Below are positions 9,436-17,662 of a DNA stretch of 46,181 nucleotides, piece by piece; within the stretch, counting starts at the first letter, position 1, and the number at the start of each line of letters is the position of its first letter. Both the position numbers and the translations under genes were made by a program. The notes beneath the pieces were generated by a model. It did not search any database. It worked only from the letters and a program-made list of their open reading frames with translations, and was not told where the DNA came from. This DNA comes from Bacteroidales bacterium (lineage in GTDB: Bacteria; Bacteroidota; Bacteroidia; Bacteroidales; Bacteroidaceae). Where the stretch lies: NCBI GenBank assembly GCA_022772475.1, contig JALEZQ010000081.1:1-46181 (forward strand). Direction: 5' to 3'.

Positions 9436-9481
9436 TTCACGTTTTCGACAGCAAAATTCACGTTTTGCACACAGTGTGCAA
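9436..9481. promoter_or_regulatory. Paired direct repeats and dyad, possible operator
   Basis: TTCACGTTTT occurs at 9436-9445 and again at 9457-9466, 21 bp apart (two helical turns). The second copy runs into the dyad TTGCACA-CAG-TGTGCAA (9465-9481). Helical phasing upstream of the peptidase gene suggests a protein-binding site, but nothing identifies the regulator. Confidence 0.3.
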
Positions 9482-9628
9482 TGGTGGAACCTCCCCCATC
9501 GGCGTAGATCCCCAACACGGGAGGGTTGAACCGATGCCACGCTTTTCTGCACGATAGTTTCGCAACTTGCAACTACGTCACAGAGGAGTGGATTGGAGAA
9601 ACGGATGTCAGGTTTCACGTTGCTATGC

Positions 9629-9659
9629 TTGCTCGGACAAATAATTTTTAGCACCTTTG
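9629..9659 (+). promoter_or_regulatory. Probable promoter of the S46 peptidase gene
   Basis: TTG at 9629-9631, then 20 bases, then CACCTTTG (9652-9659), a one-mismatch form of TAnnTTTG. It lies 65 bp upstream of the chosen ATG. Confidence 0.5.
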
Positions 9660-9724
9660 CAGGCGCTGCAGACCAAGCGGCCTGCCAACGTCCTACTATT
9701 ATCCTATACATATTATATATACGC

Positions 9725-11884
9725 ATGAAAAAGTTCCTTATTCTCCTCATGGCCTTCGTTGCCATGTGTCCATCGCTACGTGCCGACGAGGGCATGTGGC
9801 TGCTGTCGCTCATGAAGCAACAGCATCTAGCCGACTCGCTCAAACGGGCGGGCATCAAACTGAAGCCGGAGCAGGTGTATAGCGAAACCGGTCCGTCGCT
9901 GCGCGAATGCGTGGGCATCTTCGGCGGCGGATGTACGGGCGAGGTGGTATCGGCCGACGGCCTTGTACTGACCAACCATCACTGCGGATTCCAGTACGTC
10001 CACGACATGAGTTCGATGGGCAACGACATCATGAAGGACGGATACTTTGCCCACAGCCGCAGCGAGGAACTGCGCACGCCGGAAAACCTGACCTTCACTT
10101 TCGTCCTGGCTGTTGAGGACGTCACGGCGGAGGTAGAAAAACAGGCACGCCAACAGGGTGCCGATGCCTACGATTGCCAGACGGGCGGTTTTCTCGCCCC
10201 CATCGCCGACAGTCTGCTGACCGTCAGCCGCTTCAAGGACATGAAGGGTATGCGGGCGCGCCTCATCCCCTACTTCGGCGGAAACCAGTTCTATATCTTC
10301 TACGAGCAGACCTACGGCGACGTCCGCCTGGTGGCCAACCCGCCGTACAACATCGGACAGTTTGGCGGCAACTCGGACAACTGGATGTGGCCGCGCCACA
10401 ACGCCGACTTCGCCATGTTCCGCATCTATGCCGACAAGGACGGACAGCCTGCGGCCTACAGCCCCGACAACGTGCCCCTGCACCGCGACAAGTACCTGCC
10501 CATATCGCTCAAGGGCTATAAGGAGGGCGACTTCACCATGATCATGGGCTTCCCGGGCAGCACCGAGCGCTACCTCACGGCCGCACAGGTGGCCTATCAG
10601 ATGCAGAACATGAACGGCCCCATCGCCATGGCGGGCAACCCGCTGCTGGCGCTCTATAAAGAGGTCATGGACATGAGCGACGAGAACCGACTGATGCTTG
10701 AGGACGACTACTTCTCGCTGGCCAACATGATCAAGAATTACAGCGGCGCCATCGAGTCGGTGGAGAAGACGCATCTGGTAGATGAGAAGCGTGCCGAAGA
10801 AGCCCGCTTCCGCGACTACTGCCGACGCACGGGACAGGAGGCGGAATATGCCGGCGTCATAGACAGCATCGCTGCCTTTTGTGAGGCCACCGGAGACATG
10901 ATCTACAACAACATGCTCTATTTCATCACGGCACGCCAGATCAGTAGCGGAGCGGCCTACGGATGGTGCAGCGAATGGAAAGCGGCCATTGCCGACAATG
11001 CCATGACCAAGGCCGACAGCATCGCTGCACAGGCGGTTGCCGCGCTGGCCACAGCACAGCGTCAGCCCACCTATGCGGCCCGCTTCGACTTCGACCGCCG
11101 ACAGGCTCACCTGCTTATCCCCATCATGGCCAAAAACCTCAAGGGAGCCAACAAACCGGCTTACTGCAACCTGACGGGCAAACAACTGAATGCCTACATC
11201 GACTCGATGTACACCCACAGCATCCTGACCGACTCGCTGCGCCTGGCGAAGGCTCTGCAGACGCATCAGCGTGAGGTGGTGGCCAACGACCCGCTGCTGC
11301 GCTTCCACATGGACAACAGACAGTTCAGAATGGAGGTGGCCAGCCATATGGACGAACAGGTCATCCGCAAAGCTACCGAAAATGTGCGCAAATACACCCG
11401 CGGACTCTGCGACATGTACAACAATACGAAGGCGCCGGATGCCAACTTCACCCTGCGCATGACCTACGGCCACGTCACGGACCTCATCCCCCGCGACGGC
11501 GTGCGCTACGACTGGCGCACCGTGCTCGACGGCATGTTCGAGAAGGAGAGCAAGACCAACAGCGACTACTTTATCAACGAACGCCTGCGCACGCTCTATA
11601 AGACGGGCAACTACGGACGCTATGCCCGTAAGGACGGCAAACTGCAGACGTGCTTCCTCTCGAACAACGATATCACGGGCGGCAACTCGGGATCGCCGGT
11701 AATGAACGCCAAGGGCGAACTCATCGGTCTGGCCTTCGACGGCAACAGCGAGAGCCTGTGCTCTGACCTCAAGTTCAACGCCGCTCTCCAGCGCTGCATC
11801 AACGTGGACATCCGCTTCGTGCTCTTCATCATCGACACCTACGGCGGCGCAAGTTACGTCCTCGACGAACTGGACCTGCGCTGA
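9725..11884 (+). CDS. S46 family dipeptidyl-peptidase, DPP7-like
   Basis: A 719-residue secreted serine peptidase. The signal peptide MKKFLILLMAFVAMCPSLRA is followed by mature DEGMWLLSLM. The chymotrypsin-like triad can be placed by the family pattern: His85 in LTNHHCGFQYV, an Asp near residue 220-230, and Ser655 in GGNSGSPV. These fall at the same numbers as in Porphyromonas DPP11 (about 720 aa). The residue 18 after the Ser, position 673, is Gly (FDGN). In this family Gly673 goes with DPP7 (hydrophobic P1) and Arg673 with DPP11 (Asp/Glu P1), so DPP7-type specificity is inferred. Role: removes dipeptides from peptide N-termini in the periplasm or at the surface for amino-acid uptake. The frame is open back to 9593, but the ATG at 9725 begins the signal peptide. 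Confidence 0.93.
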   Translation: MKKFLILLMAFVAMCPSLRADEGMWLLSLMKQQHLADSLKRAGIKLKPEQVYSETGPSLRECVGIFGGGCTGEVVSADGLVLTNHHCGFQYVHDMSSMGNDIMKDGYFAHSRSEELRTPENLTFTFVLAVEDVTAEVEKQARQQGADAYDCQTGGFLAPIADSLLTVSRFKDMKGMRARLIPYFGGNQFYIFYEQTYGDVRLVANPPYNIGQFGGNSDNWMWPRHNADFAMFRIYADKDGQPAAYSPDNVPLHRDKYLPISLKGYKEGDFTMIMGFPGSTERYLTAAQVAYQMQNMNGPIAMAGNPLLALYKEVMDMSDENRLMLEDDYFSLANMIKNYSGAIESVEKTHLVDEKRAEEARFRDYCRRTGQEAEYAGVIDSIAAFCEATGDMIYNNMLYFITARQISSGAAYGWCSEWKAAIADNAMTKADSIAAQAVAALATAQRQPTYAARFDFDRRQAHLLIPIMAKNLKGANKPAYCNLTGKQLNAYIDSMYTHSILTDSLRLAKALQTHQREVVANDPLLRFHMDNRQFRMEVASHMDEQVIRKATENVRKYTRGLCDMYNNTKAPDANFTLRMTYGHVTDLIPRDGVRYDWRTVLDGMFEKESKTNSDYFINERLRTLYKTGNYGRYARKDGKLQTCFLSNNDITGGNSGSPVMNAKGELIGLAFDGNSESLCSDLKFNAALQRCINVDIRFVLFIIDTYGGASYVLDELDLR

Positions 11885-11954
11885 CCAACAAACCGACTGT
11901 TTGGACTGCGACGTCCCCGACAGGGGATTTCAACGCCCCCACCCTATTCTACCT

Positions 11955-11998
11955 GCCGGCGGCAGAGGCTGACTATACGCTTCTGCCGCCGGCCTTTT
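11955..11998 (+). terminator. Intrinsic terminator after the S46 peptidase gene
   Basis: Perfect 12-bp stem GCCGGCGGCAGA (11955-11966) with its complement at 11982-11993, a 15-base loop, then CTTTTGTTT. Confidence 0.85.
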
Positions 11999-12241
11999 GT
12001 TTGGAGTTTCGCCTTTTTGGGAGAGTTTCAATAGTGAGGCGAATCTTCGGACATGTGCCTCACCGGTAGCAGTTATGGTAGCGTATCGGCCGAAACTATT
12101 CAAGCTGTCGGCAGCTGGAGACAATACGTAGCATTGAGATAATACGCGAAAATGGACATATTTGGTACTAATACCGGCCTAAGCAGACCAAACTTACAAG
12201 AAAAAACACCATGGATTCAAGGCGATAATAAAAAAAATACA

Positions 12242-12249
12242 TACCTTTG
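12242..12249 (+). promoter_or_regulatory. Promoter -7 box for the coiled-coil lipoprotein gene
   Basis: TACCTTTG, an exact TAnnTTTG match followed by GCAG, in an A-rich stretch. No clear TTG sits 20 bases upstream. It would give a leader of about 115-120 bases. Confidence 0.6.
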
Positions 12250-12379
12250 CAGCGTGATAACGGAAACGACAATATCGAAAGGTGTTTAAACTTAATTTGA
12301 AACTTGCACCGCCCCCATGCGGGGTTTGAGGCATTTGACAAGGAAAGAGATTGAATTACATAACTTAATTTTTATGATC

Positions 12380-15151
12380 ATGAAAAAGAAGATTACAAAT
12401 TTCTTCCTCTTGCTGACAATGATTATTGTCGGCTCGAGTAGTTTTGTTTCTTGTAAGGATTATGAGAGCGACGAGATGGGCAGCTTGAAACAGCAGCTCC
12501 GCGAACTCATCATCACGCAAGCAACTGATGTAGAAGGCTTGAGCAATGACATCCTCAAGCTTCAGCAGCAAGTCGGCGGTTGGGACGAAGTGACCAACGG
12601 TACCATTGCCGAAGTGCTGACTCAGACGAAGGAGACTGCAAACAATGCACAGCAGGCTGCCAACGATGCCAACAGCCGTCTGAATCAGCTGTTCGGCGCA
12701 AACAACGACCTGAACAGCGCTGTATCTCAGCTGACTTGTATCGTTGACCTGATCAACCGCGTTGAGGCTCTGGAGAACATGGTCAACGGCGATGGCAATG
12801 CTTCGAGCATTCAGTCGCAGCTGAACAACCTCTCCAACAAACTGAGCACGATGACCAATGGTTGGACGGGCAACCTCGTAGACCTGAGCAATGACGCCAC
12901 CAAGGCTTTGGCTCTTGCCAAGGAAGACTCCGTACGTCTGGATGCCATCGACGTTCTGCTTGCCACCAACGACCTGAACATTCAGGACATCCGCAATCAG
13001 TTGACTCTGCTGAACGGCAACTATACCGACCTGACCAAGGCTGTGGAGAAGCTCAAGAACTCCCTCGACTCTATTGGCAACGACCTCGACGGTGTGAAGG
13101 GTGACGTAGCTCAGGTCAAGCAGGATGTGATTGCCGCACAGACCACAGCCGATGAGGCAAAGGCAGATGCTGCCGCCGCCATGGCTGAAGCCACAAGACT
13201 GTTCGAAGAAGCCAAGGGCTTGATTGAGACAGCCAAGCAGGAGGCTATCACCGCCGCTCAGGAAGCAGCCGACGCAGCTCTTGGCGACGCCAAGGACTAT
13301 ACGGATGGCCAGATTAACATCACCAAGCAGGAACTGGAGAGCGCTTACAAGGCTGCAGATGCCGTACTGGACCAGAAGATCGACAGCGTAAAGGCTGAAC
13401 TGCTGACCCTGCTCAACAAGCTCAGCGACGCTGCATACAAGATGGTAACCGGCGTTATCATCCAGGGCACGGAGAACGCTGTAACCGGCAATATCAACAC
13501 GCCGTTTGACATCAGCACGAACGTTCTTGCTGCATACTATGGCTACAACAAGACCGGTGTCAACGTTGTCTTCCCCGTTGGTGAGGGCCGCGGATACTCC
13601 AAATTCTATGTTCGTCCCGAGGAAGCCAAGGGCTTCACTCCTCTGATCGAGAGTCAGCCGGTTGCTGAAGCAGACGGTCTGCTGATGTTCCAGAACAGCG
13701 AAGAATATGGTGGCAATGCCGGTAAGCTCTATCTTACCGTTAACCCCAGCAGCGCTAACATGTCCGGTATGCAGTTCACACTCGTTGACACGCGCGACGA
13801 TGCTGCTCCCGGTTTCGACAAGTTCACTCTGACCAAGTGCAATGACTATCAGATGTCCTTCGGCTGGAAGCGCAGCGCAGCAGAGAACGGCTTCTACGTA
13901 GCCAATGCCAACGTGAAGGATCCCCAGGCTGCCAAGGCCGACATCAACATGAACGTACTGGAATCGGTAGCCAAGGAAGCCCTGAACAGAATCACCCGTT
14001 CCGGCAACAACCGTCTCAGCATCGCCGAAGCCGTATCCATGGTTTACAACGAGATCAACAACAAGTTCGTAGCCTATGGCGTGAAGATCCCCGGTAAGTT
14101 CGTTGACTCTGAAGGCAACGAGCAGACGCGCAATATCTACTCTGAGTACAAGCTGGCTGCTACGGCCATCAAGCCCCTCTCGTACGCTACGCTGAAGGAT
14201 GGCATCAACAAGCAGGTGCCCATGCTTCCCACGCTCGAATCGAAGGGTCTCTACATTGATACGGACCAGTTCAAATGGACGCCCATTGAGCAAATGGACT
14301 CTATCGAGGTAGAGGTTGAGATGGACAACTATCCCAATCTGGACGACATCACCATCAATGGTATTCCTGCTCCCGAAGTGACCATCGACACCCCCGATGT
14401 GATCGTGACGAAGATTTTCCGAGACAACCTGACGGGTGAGAGAACGGAGAGCGAGACGGACGCTAATGGCAACACGAACATCCTCATTGATGTTCTGGTG
14501 ACTGTGGCTGATGTCAACGTTAACGTTGGTGACTTGGATTTCTCTAACGCAAAAGTGACGATTGGCACCACGACGAAGACCATGACGGTCAAGGTTCCCA
14601 TGGACCAGTTCAACGAGATGATCAAGGATATCAACAATCAGGTTGGCGGTATGCTCAACAGTGCAGTAGAACTTGGCGATAAGTTCAACAGCTACATCCC
14701 CGCCGTTGACAAGTACATCAACAAGATCAACGCCTACATCCAGAAGTTCAACAACAAGCTGCGCAACATCAACTCTCTGCTTCAGATTACCATGATGTAT
14801 GAGACGCCCAATGGCGGCTATGCCCAGCTGAACGCTGTCAACAGCAAGAGCGCTGCCACCCAGATGAAGCTTGGCAGCCGTACAGAAGGTGGCATCATGC
14901 TGCTCCCCACTTCTTACACTGCCGAAATGTTCGCTCCCGCTCTGAAGAAGTACGTGGCTGTAACCGCCGCTCCTTCTGAAGCAGCTAAGGATTATGCTAA
15001 CAGTGCTACAAACATGAACCAGATTCTTGATGGTCGTTGCCGCGGCGTCATGTTCCGTGCCAACGCGAAGGGTCTCTATGAGATTTCCTACTCTGCTGTT
15101 GACTTCCACGGCTTCATCACCACCAGAAAGTTCTATATCAACGTAGAATAA
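12380..15151 (+). CDS. Large coiled-coil lipoprotein
   Basis: About 923 residues. The N-terminus MKKKITNFFLLLTMIIVGSS is a lipoprotein signal with lipobox FVSC followed by KDYESDEMG, a start common among Bacteroidales lipoproteins. Residues about 30-350 are predicted helical coiled coil: repeated Asn/Leu/Gln heptads, then a very Ala/Glu/Lys-rich stretch. The C-terminal two thirds are mixed and ends in a beta-like segment (GFITTRKFYINVE). Codon choice leans to highly expressed forms. I do not recognise a named family. The gene is followed by an OmpA-family gene 76 bp on, with a strong hairpin between, so a paired structural role at the outer membrane is inferred. The start could be the ATG at 12374 (two residues longer). 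The antisense strand is open for 954 codons, an effect of codon bias. Confidence 0.85.
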   Translation: MKKKITNFFLLLTMIIVGSSSFVSCKDYESDEMGSLKQQLRELIITQATDVEGLSNDILKLQQQVGGWDEVTNGTIAEVLTQTKETANNAQQAANDANSRLNQLFGANNDLNSAVSQLTCIVDLINRVEALENMVNGDGNASSIQSQLNNLSNKLSTMTNGWTGNLVDLSNDATKALALAKEDSVRLDAIDVLLATNDLNIQDIRNQLTLLNGNYTDLTKAVEKLKNSLDSIGNDLDGVKGDVAQVKQDVIAAQTTADEAKADAAAAMAEATRLFEEAKGLIETAKQEAITAAQEAADAALGDAKDYTDGQINITKQELESAYKAADAVLDQKIDSVKAELLTLLNKLSDAAYKMVTGVIIQGTENAVTGNINTPFDISTNVLAAYYGYNKTGVNVVFPVGEGRGYSKFYVRPEEAKGFTPLIESQPVAEADGLLMFQNSEEYGGNAGKLYLTVNPSSANMSGMQFTLVDTRDDAAPGFDKFTLTKCNDYQMSFGWKRSAAENGFYVANANVKDPQAAKADINMNVLESVAKEALNRITRSGNNRLSIAEAVSMVYNEINNKFVAYGVKIPGKFVDSEGNEQTRNIYSEYKLAATAIKPLSYATLKDGINKQVPMLPTLESKGLYIDTDQFKWTPIEQMDSIEVEVEMDNYPNLDDITINGIPAPEVTIDTPDVIVTKIFRDNLTGERTESETDANGNTNILIDVLVTVADVNVNVGDLDFSNAKVTIGTTTKTMTVKVPMDQFNEMIKDINNQVGGMLNSAVELGDKFNSYIPAVDKYINKINAYIQKFNNKLRNINSLLQITMMYETPNGGYAQLNAVNSKSAATQMKLGSRTEGGIMLLPTSYTAEMFAPALKKYVAVTAAPSEAAKDYANSATNMNQILDGRCRGVMFRANAKGLYEISYSAVDFHGFITTRKFYINVE

Positions 15152-15157
15152 ACATCC

Positions 15158-15192
15158 TGTTCGCGAGTGACACCTCAAGTCACTCGCGAACA
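15158..15192 (+). promoter_or_regulatory. Perfect intercistronic hairpin between lipoprotein and ompA genes
   Basis: Fourteen-bp perfect stem (TGTTCGCGAGTGAC at 15158-15171, complement at 15179-15192) with a 7-base loop ACCTCAA. No T-run follows, so it is more likely an RNA-processing, stabilising or partial-termination element than a full terminator. It lies 6 bp after the lipoprotein stop and 35 bp before the ompA start. Confidence 0.7.
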
Positions 15193-15227
15193 AGAAACAC
15201 TGTATAAACCTAAAAAACTGATTAGTC

Positions 15228-16373
15228 ATGAAATTCAGAAATATCGCATTATCCGGCTTGATGGCAGTAGGTTGCCTGACGGCTTCTGCTCAGACCGAGG
15301 CCAAGACAGAGTATGTGTTCCAGCCTCATTGGTATCTGCAGGCCCAGATGGGTGCTCAATATACATTGGGCGAGATTAGTTTCAAAGACTTGATTTCTCC
15401 CAACATTCAGATTGGTGCAGGCTACCAGTTTAACAAGGTGGTAGGTGCACGCTTCACCGTGAATGCGTGGGAAGCTAAGGCCGGCCAGACCATGACCCAC
15501 TACGCCTATGCAGGCAACGGTGCCGTCGCTGAGACCTGCAGCACCAGCAAGTGGAAGTGGAACTACGTCGCTCCTATGGTAGATGCCACCTTCGACCTGA
15601 CTAACCTCTTCTGCGCTTACAACCCCAAGCGTCTGGTATCGGTAGGCGTATTTGGCGGTGTAGGTGTAAACGTCGCCTTCAACAATGACGACGCCATCAA
15701 CTCGCCCGTTGCTGACAAGCTCGAATATCTTTGGGACGGCACGAAGGCACGCCTCGCCGCCAGAGCCGGTGCCAACGTGGACTTCCGCCTCAGCGACCGC
15801 GTGAGCGTAGGTCTTGAGTGCAGCGCCACCACGCTCAACGACCATTTCAACTCCAAGCGTGCCGGTAACGCCGACTGGCAGTTCACGGCCCTCGCAGGCG
15901 TGAAGATTAAGCTCGGTAAGGGTCACACCACGCGCACCGTCGTGCCCGCTGCTCCCGTTGAGCGCGTCGTTGAGCGCATCGTCGAGAAACCCGTACGCGT
16001 AGTAGAGACCGTCGAGAAGCCCGTTGTCAAGGAGGCCGAGGTAAAGGCTCCCGAGCAGCTCCGTCGCGACATCTTCTTCATCATCAACAGCAATGTTATC
16101 AGCGCTAGCGAGGCTAAGAAGGTTGACGAGATTGTTGAGTACATGAACAAGTATCCCAACGCCAAGGTGACCGTAACCGGCTATGCCGACAAGGGTACCG
16201 GCAACAACGTGATCAACGACCGCGTTGCAGCAAAGCGCGCCCAGATCGTTGTAAACACGCTCGTCAAGAAGGGTATCGCTGCCAGCCGCATCAGCAGCGA
16301 ATCGAAGGGTTCGCGCGTGCAGCCTTATGCTGAGAACAACAAGAACCGTGTCACCATTTGTATTGCGGAATAA
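15228..16373 (+). CDS. OmpA-family outer-membrane protein (with preceding lipoprotein)
   Basis: A 381-residue protein. The signal peptide is MKFRNIALSGLMAVGCLTASAQ. An N-terminal beta-barrel-like region (about residues 25-225) has alternating aromatic segments. A linker of Val/Glu/Lys/Pro repeats (VERVVERIVEKPVRVVETVEK, about 245-265) follows. The C-terminal OmpA/Pal peptidoglycan-binding domain (about 270-381) shows FFIINSNVISASEAKKVDEIVEYM, VTGYADKGTGNN and NRVAAKRAQIVV-type motifs. Role: anchors the outer membrane to peptidoglycan. The final residues RVTICIAE match the usual last strand. It is probably cotranscribed with the coiled-coil lipoprotein upstream. A second OmpA-type protein lies at 19292-20443 on the other strand and differs in the linker, so they are paralogues rather than a recent duplication. 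Confidence 0.93.
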   Translation: MKFRNIALSGLMAVGCLTASAQTEAKTEYVFQPHWYLQAQMGAQYTLGEISFKDLISPNIQIGAGYQFNKVVGARFTVNAWEAKAGQTMTHYAYAGNGAVAETCSTSKWKWNYVAPMVDATFDLTNLFCAYNPKRLVSVGVFGGVGVNVAFNNDDAINSPVADKLEYLWDGTKARLAARAGANVDFRLSDRVSVGLECSATTLNDHFNSKRAGNADWQFTALAGVKIKLGKGHTTRTVVPAAPVERVVERIVEKPVRVVETVEKPVVKEAEVKAPEQLRRDIFFIINSNVISASEAKKVDEIVEYMNKYPNAKVTVTGYADKGTGNNVINDRVAAKRAQIVVNTLVKKGIAASRISSESKGSRVQPYAENNKNRVTICIAE

Positions 16374-16413
16374 TCTGCCGCATTGATTGACTGAAAAGTT
16401 CTATCCAATCATA

Positions 16414-16470
16414 GAAGTCGACTTTCATTATTACTTCATATTAGGGATGCTAATAATGGAAGTCGATTTC
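16414..16470 (+). terminator. Hairpin after ompA, probable terminator
   Basis: Twenty-bp inverted repeat (16414-16433 with 16451-16470), 17-base loop. The only two DNA mismatches become G-U pairs in RNA, so the RNA stem is unbroken. The tail is TATTATTTACC, U-rich but not a clean run. Confidence 0.6.
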
Positions 16471-16520
16471 TATTATTTACCTATAAAACACAATTCCCGG
16501 ATTATTACATCTCGCACAGC

Positions 16521-17654
16521 ATGAAGAAACATGTACTATCACTGCTGGCATTGCTTGCCACAATCCCCTCTGTTGCCCAGATCACTGCCGACGGCTATTA
16601 TCGCGTCAAGAACTATACCACCAACAGGTATCTCACCGTTGTAGATAATAAAACCAAGGGCATTGACCATGTGACGACCACAGCCGACCTGCTCGCCATC
16701 AATACCATCCGGTCATGGGAGAAGATAGAGTCCAATCCCGCCTCGGTGATTTATATAGAGAAGAAATCGGACAAGGAGTACAATGTTAAGGCGCAGGGAT
16801 GCGATGCCTATGCGATGTTCGGCCGTTACCTCTGCCTGGCCCAGCTCAATGGTTACCCCAGCATTTATAAGGCATACCAGACAGAGTCGGGCACGACGGT
16901 GTTTCTGAGTGACGAGATTGGCGACTGGGATGAGGGCTATCTGAACACCACGGAGAAGAGGGCCCAAAATTGGGTGGTGACGCTGGTAGATAAGAACAGT
17001 GAAAACTATTTCGGTATCAAGCCCACCATCGTGGCCAACAGCAAGCACTATGCGTCGTTCTTTGCCTCCTTTCCTTTCAAGGCCTCTACGGAGGGCATGA
17101 AGGTATTCTATATAAGCAAGGTGGACTACAAGAGAGGCGTGGCTGTGGCAAAGGAGATTGCGGGCGAGGTCGTCCCTGCCAGCACGCCGCTGATTGTGGA
17201 GTGCCCCGCTGCCGGTGCGTCGGAAAACAAAGTGGATCTGGTTGCAAACTCTACGAAGGTGCCCACGGACAATCTGCTGACGGGCGTGTACTTTAATTAT
17301 GCCGAAAACACATTCCACACCAATCGTGTGAAATATGAACCGCAGACAATGCGTGTGCTCGGTGAATGTGTTGATGGACGGTTGGGGCTTGTCAAGAAAG
17401 AAGACTTGTCATACATCCCTGCCAACACCTGCTATCTTAGCGTAGATGCCACCTGTCCCTCCGAGTTGGCAGTCCTCACCGAGAAAGAGTATGCCGACCT
17501 TGTAGCAACAGGCATTGATGGCATCGCTGCCGATGGTGGCGAGGAGCAGCCCATCTATACCGTCAACGGCAAAATGGTGGGCGGCAAAGCTACCACAACC
17601 GAGGCTTTGCCAAGAGGCATATATGTAACGCGCGGCAAGAAGTTTATCAAATAA
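16521..17654 (+). CDS. Secreted protein with lectin-like N-terminus and C-terminal sorting-like tail
   Basis: A 377-residue protein of unknown function. The signal peptide is MKKHVLSLLALLATIPSVAQ. The mature N-terminus ITADGYYRVKNYTTNRYLTVVDN resembles the ricin-B-lectin-like opening (GxYxIKNxxSxxYL) common in Bacteroidales secreted proteins; this is a resemblance, not an assignment. The C-terminus IYTVNGKMVGG...LPRGIYVTRGKKFIK looks like the short tail found at the end of many Prevotella secreted proteins (GIYIxxGKKxxx). It is 8 bp upstream of a putative outer-membrane barrel gene, so the two form an operon. No catalytic motif is visible. Confidence 0.75.
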   Translation: MKKHVLSLLALLATIPSVAQITADGYYRVKNYTTNRYLTVVDNKTKGIDHVTTTADLLAINTIRSWEKIESNPASVIYIEKKSDKEYNVKAQGCDAYAMFGRYLCLAQLNGYPSIYKAYQTESGTTVFLSDEIGDWDEGYLNTTEKRAQNWVVTLVDKNSENYFGIKPTIVANSKHYASFFASFPFKASTEGMKVFYISKVDYKRGVAVAKEIAGEVVPASTPLIVECPAAGASENKVDLVANSTKVPTDNLLTGVYFNYAENTFHTNRVKYEPQTMRVLGECVDGRLGLVKKEDLSYIPANTCYLSVDATCPSELAVLTEKEYADLVATGIDGIAADGGEEQPIYTVNGKMVGGKATTTEALPRGIYVTRGKKFIK

Positions 17655-17662
17655 CATGAGCG

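Larger units (their letters stand above)
8845..9724. other. 880-bp spacer between divergent serS and the S46 peptidase gene
   Basis: No credible protein or tRNA gene seen. It holds a serS -7 box (8982-8989), a diverged dispersed repeat (9158-9422), paired TTCACGTTTT sites and a dyad (9436-9481), and a promoter for the peptidase (9629-9659). Short open frames here have no recognisable similarity or start context. Confidence 0.6.
11885..12379. other. Spacer between peptidase and lipoprotein genes
   Basis: Holds the peptidase terminator (11955-11997), a small dyad GTGAGGC...GCCTCAC (12034-12063), a possible dyad TTTGGT...ACCAAA (12161-12192), a perfect -7 box (12242-12249) and an untranslated leader of about 115 bases. 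No gene seen. Confidence 0.6.

Noticed and set aside
9500-9560. tRNA-like GGTTCAACCC stretch on the minus strand
   Set aside because: No acceptor or anticodon stem could be completed around it.
9415-9975. 186-codon minus-strand frame near the peptidase start
   Set aside because: Overlaps the peptidase coding region and its promoter; no recognisable protein.
9827-11473. 548-codon minus-strand frame over the S46 peptidase
   Set aside because: Antisense shadow; the sense protein has catalytic motifs and a signal peptide.
12365-15229. 954-codon open frame antisense to the coiled-coil lipoprotein gene
   Set aside because: It mirrors the codon bias of the sense gene; composition (His, Val, Gly-rich) fits no family and the sense frame has a signal peptide and promoter.
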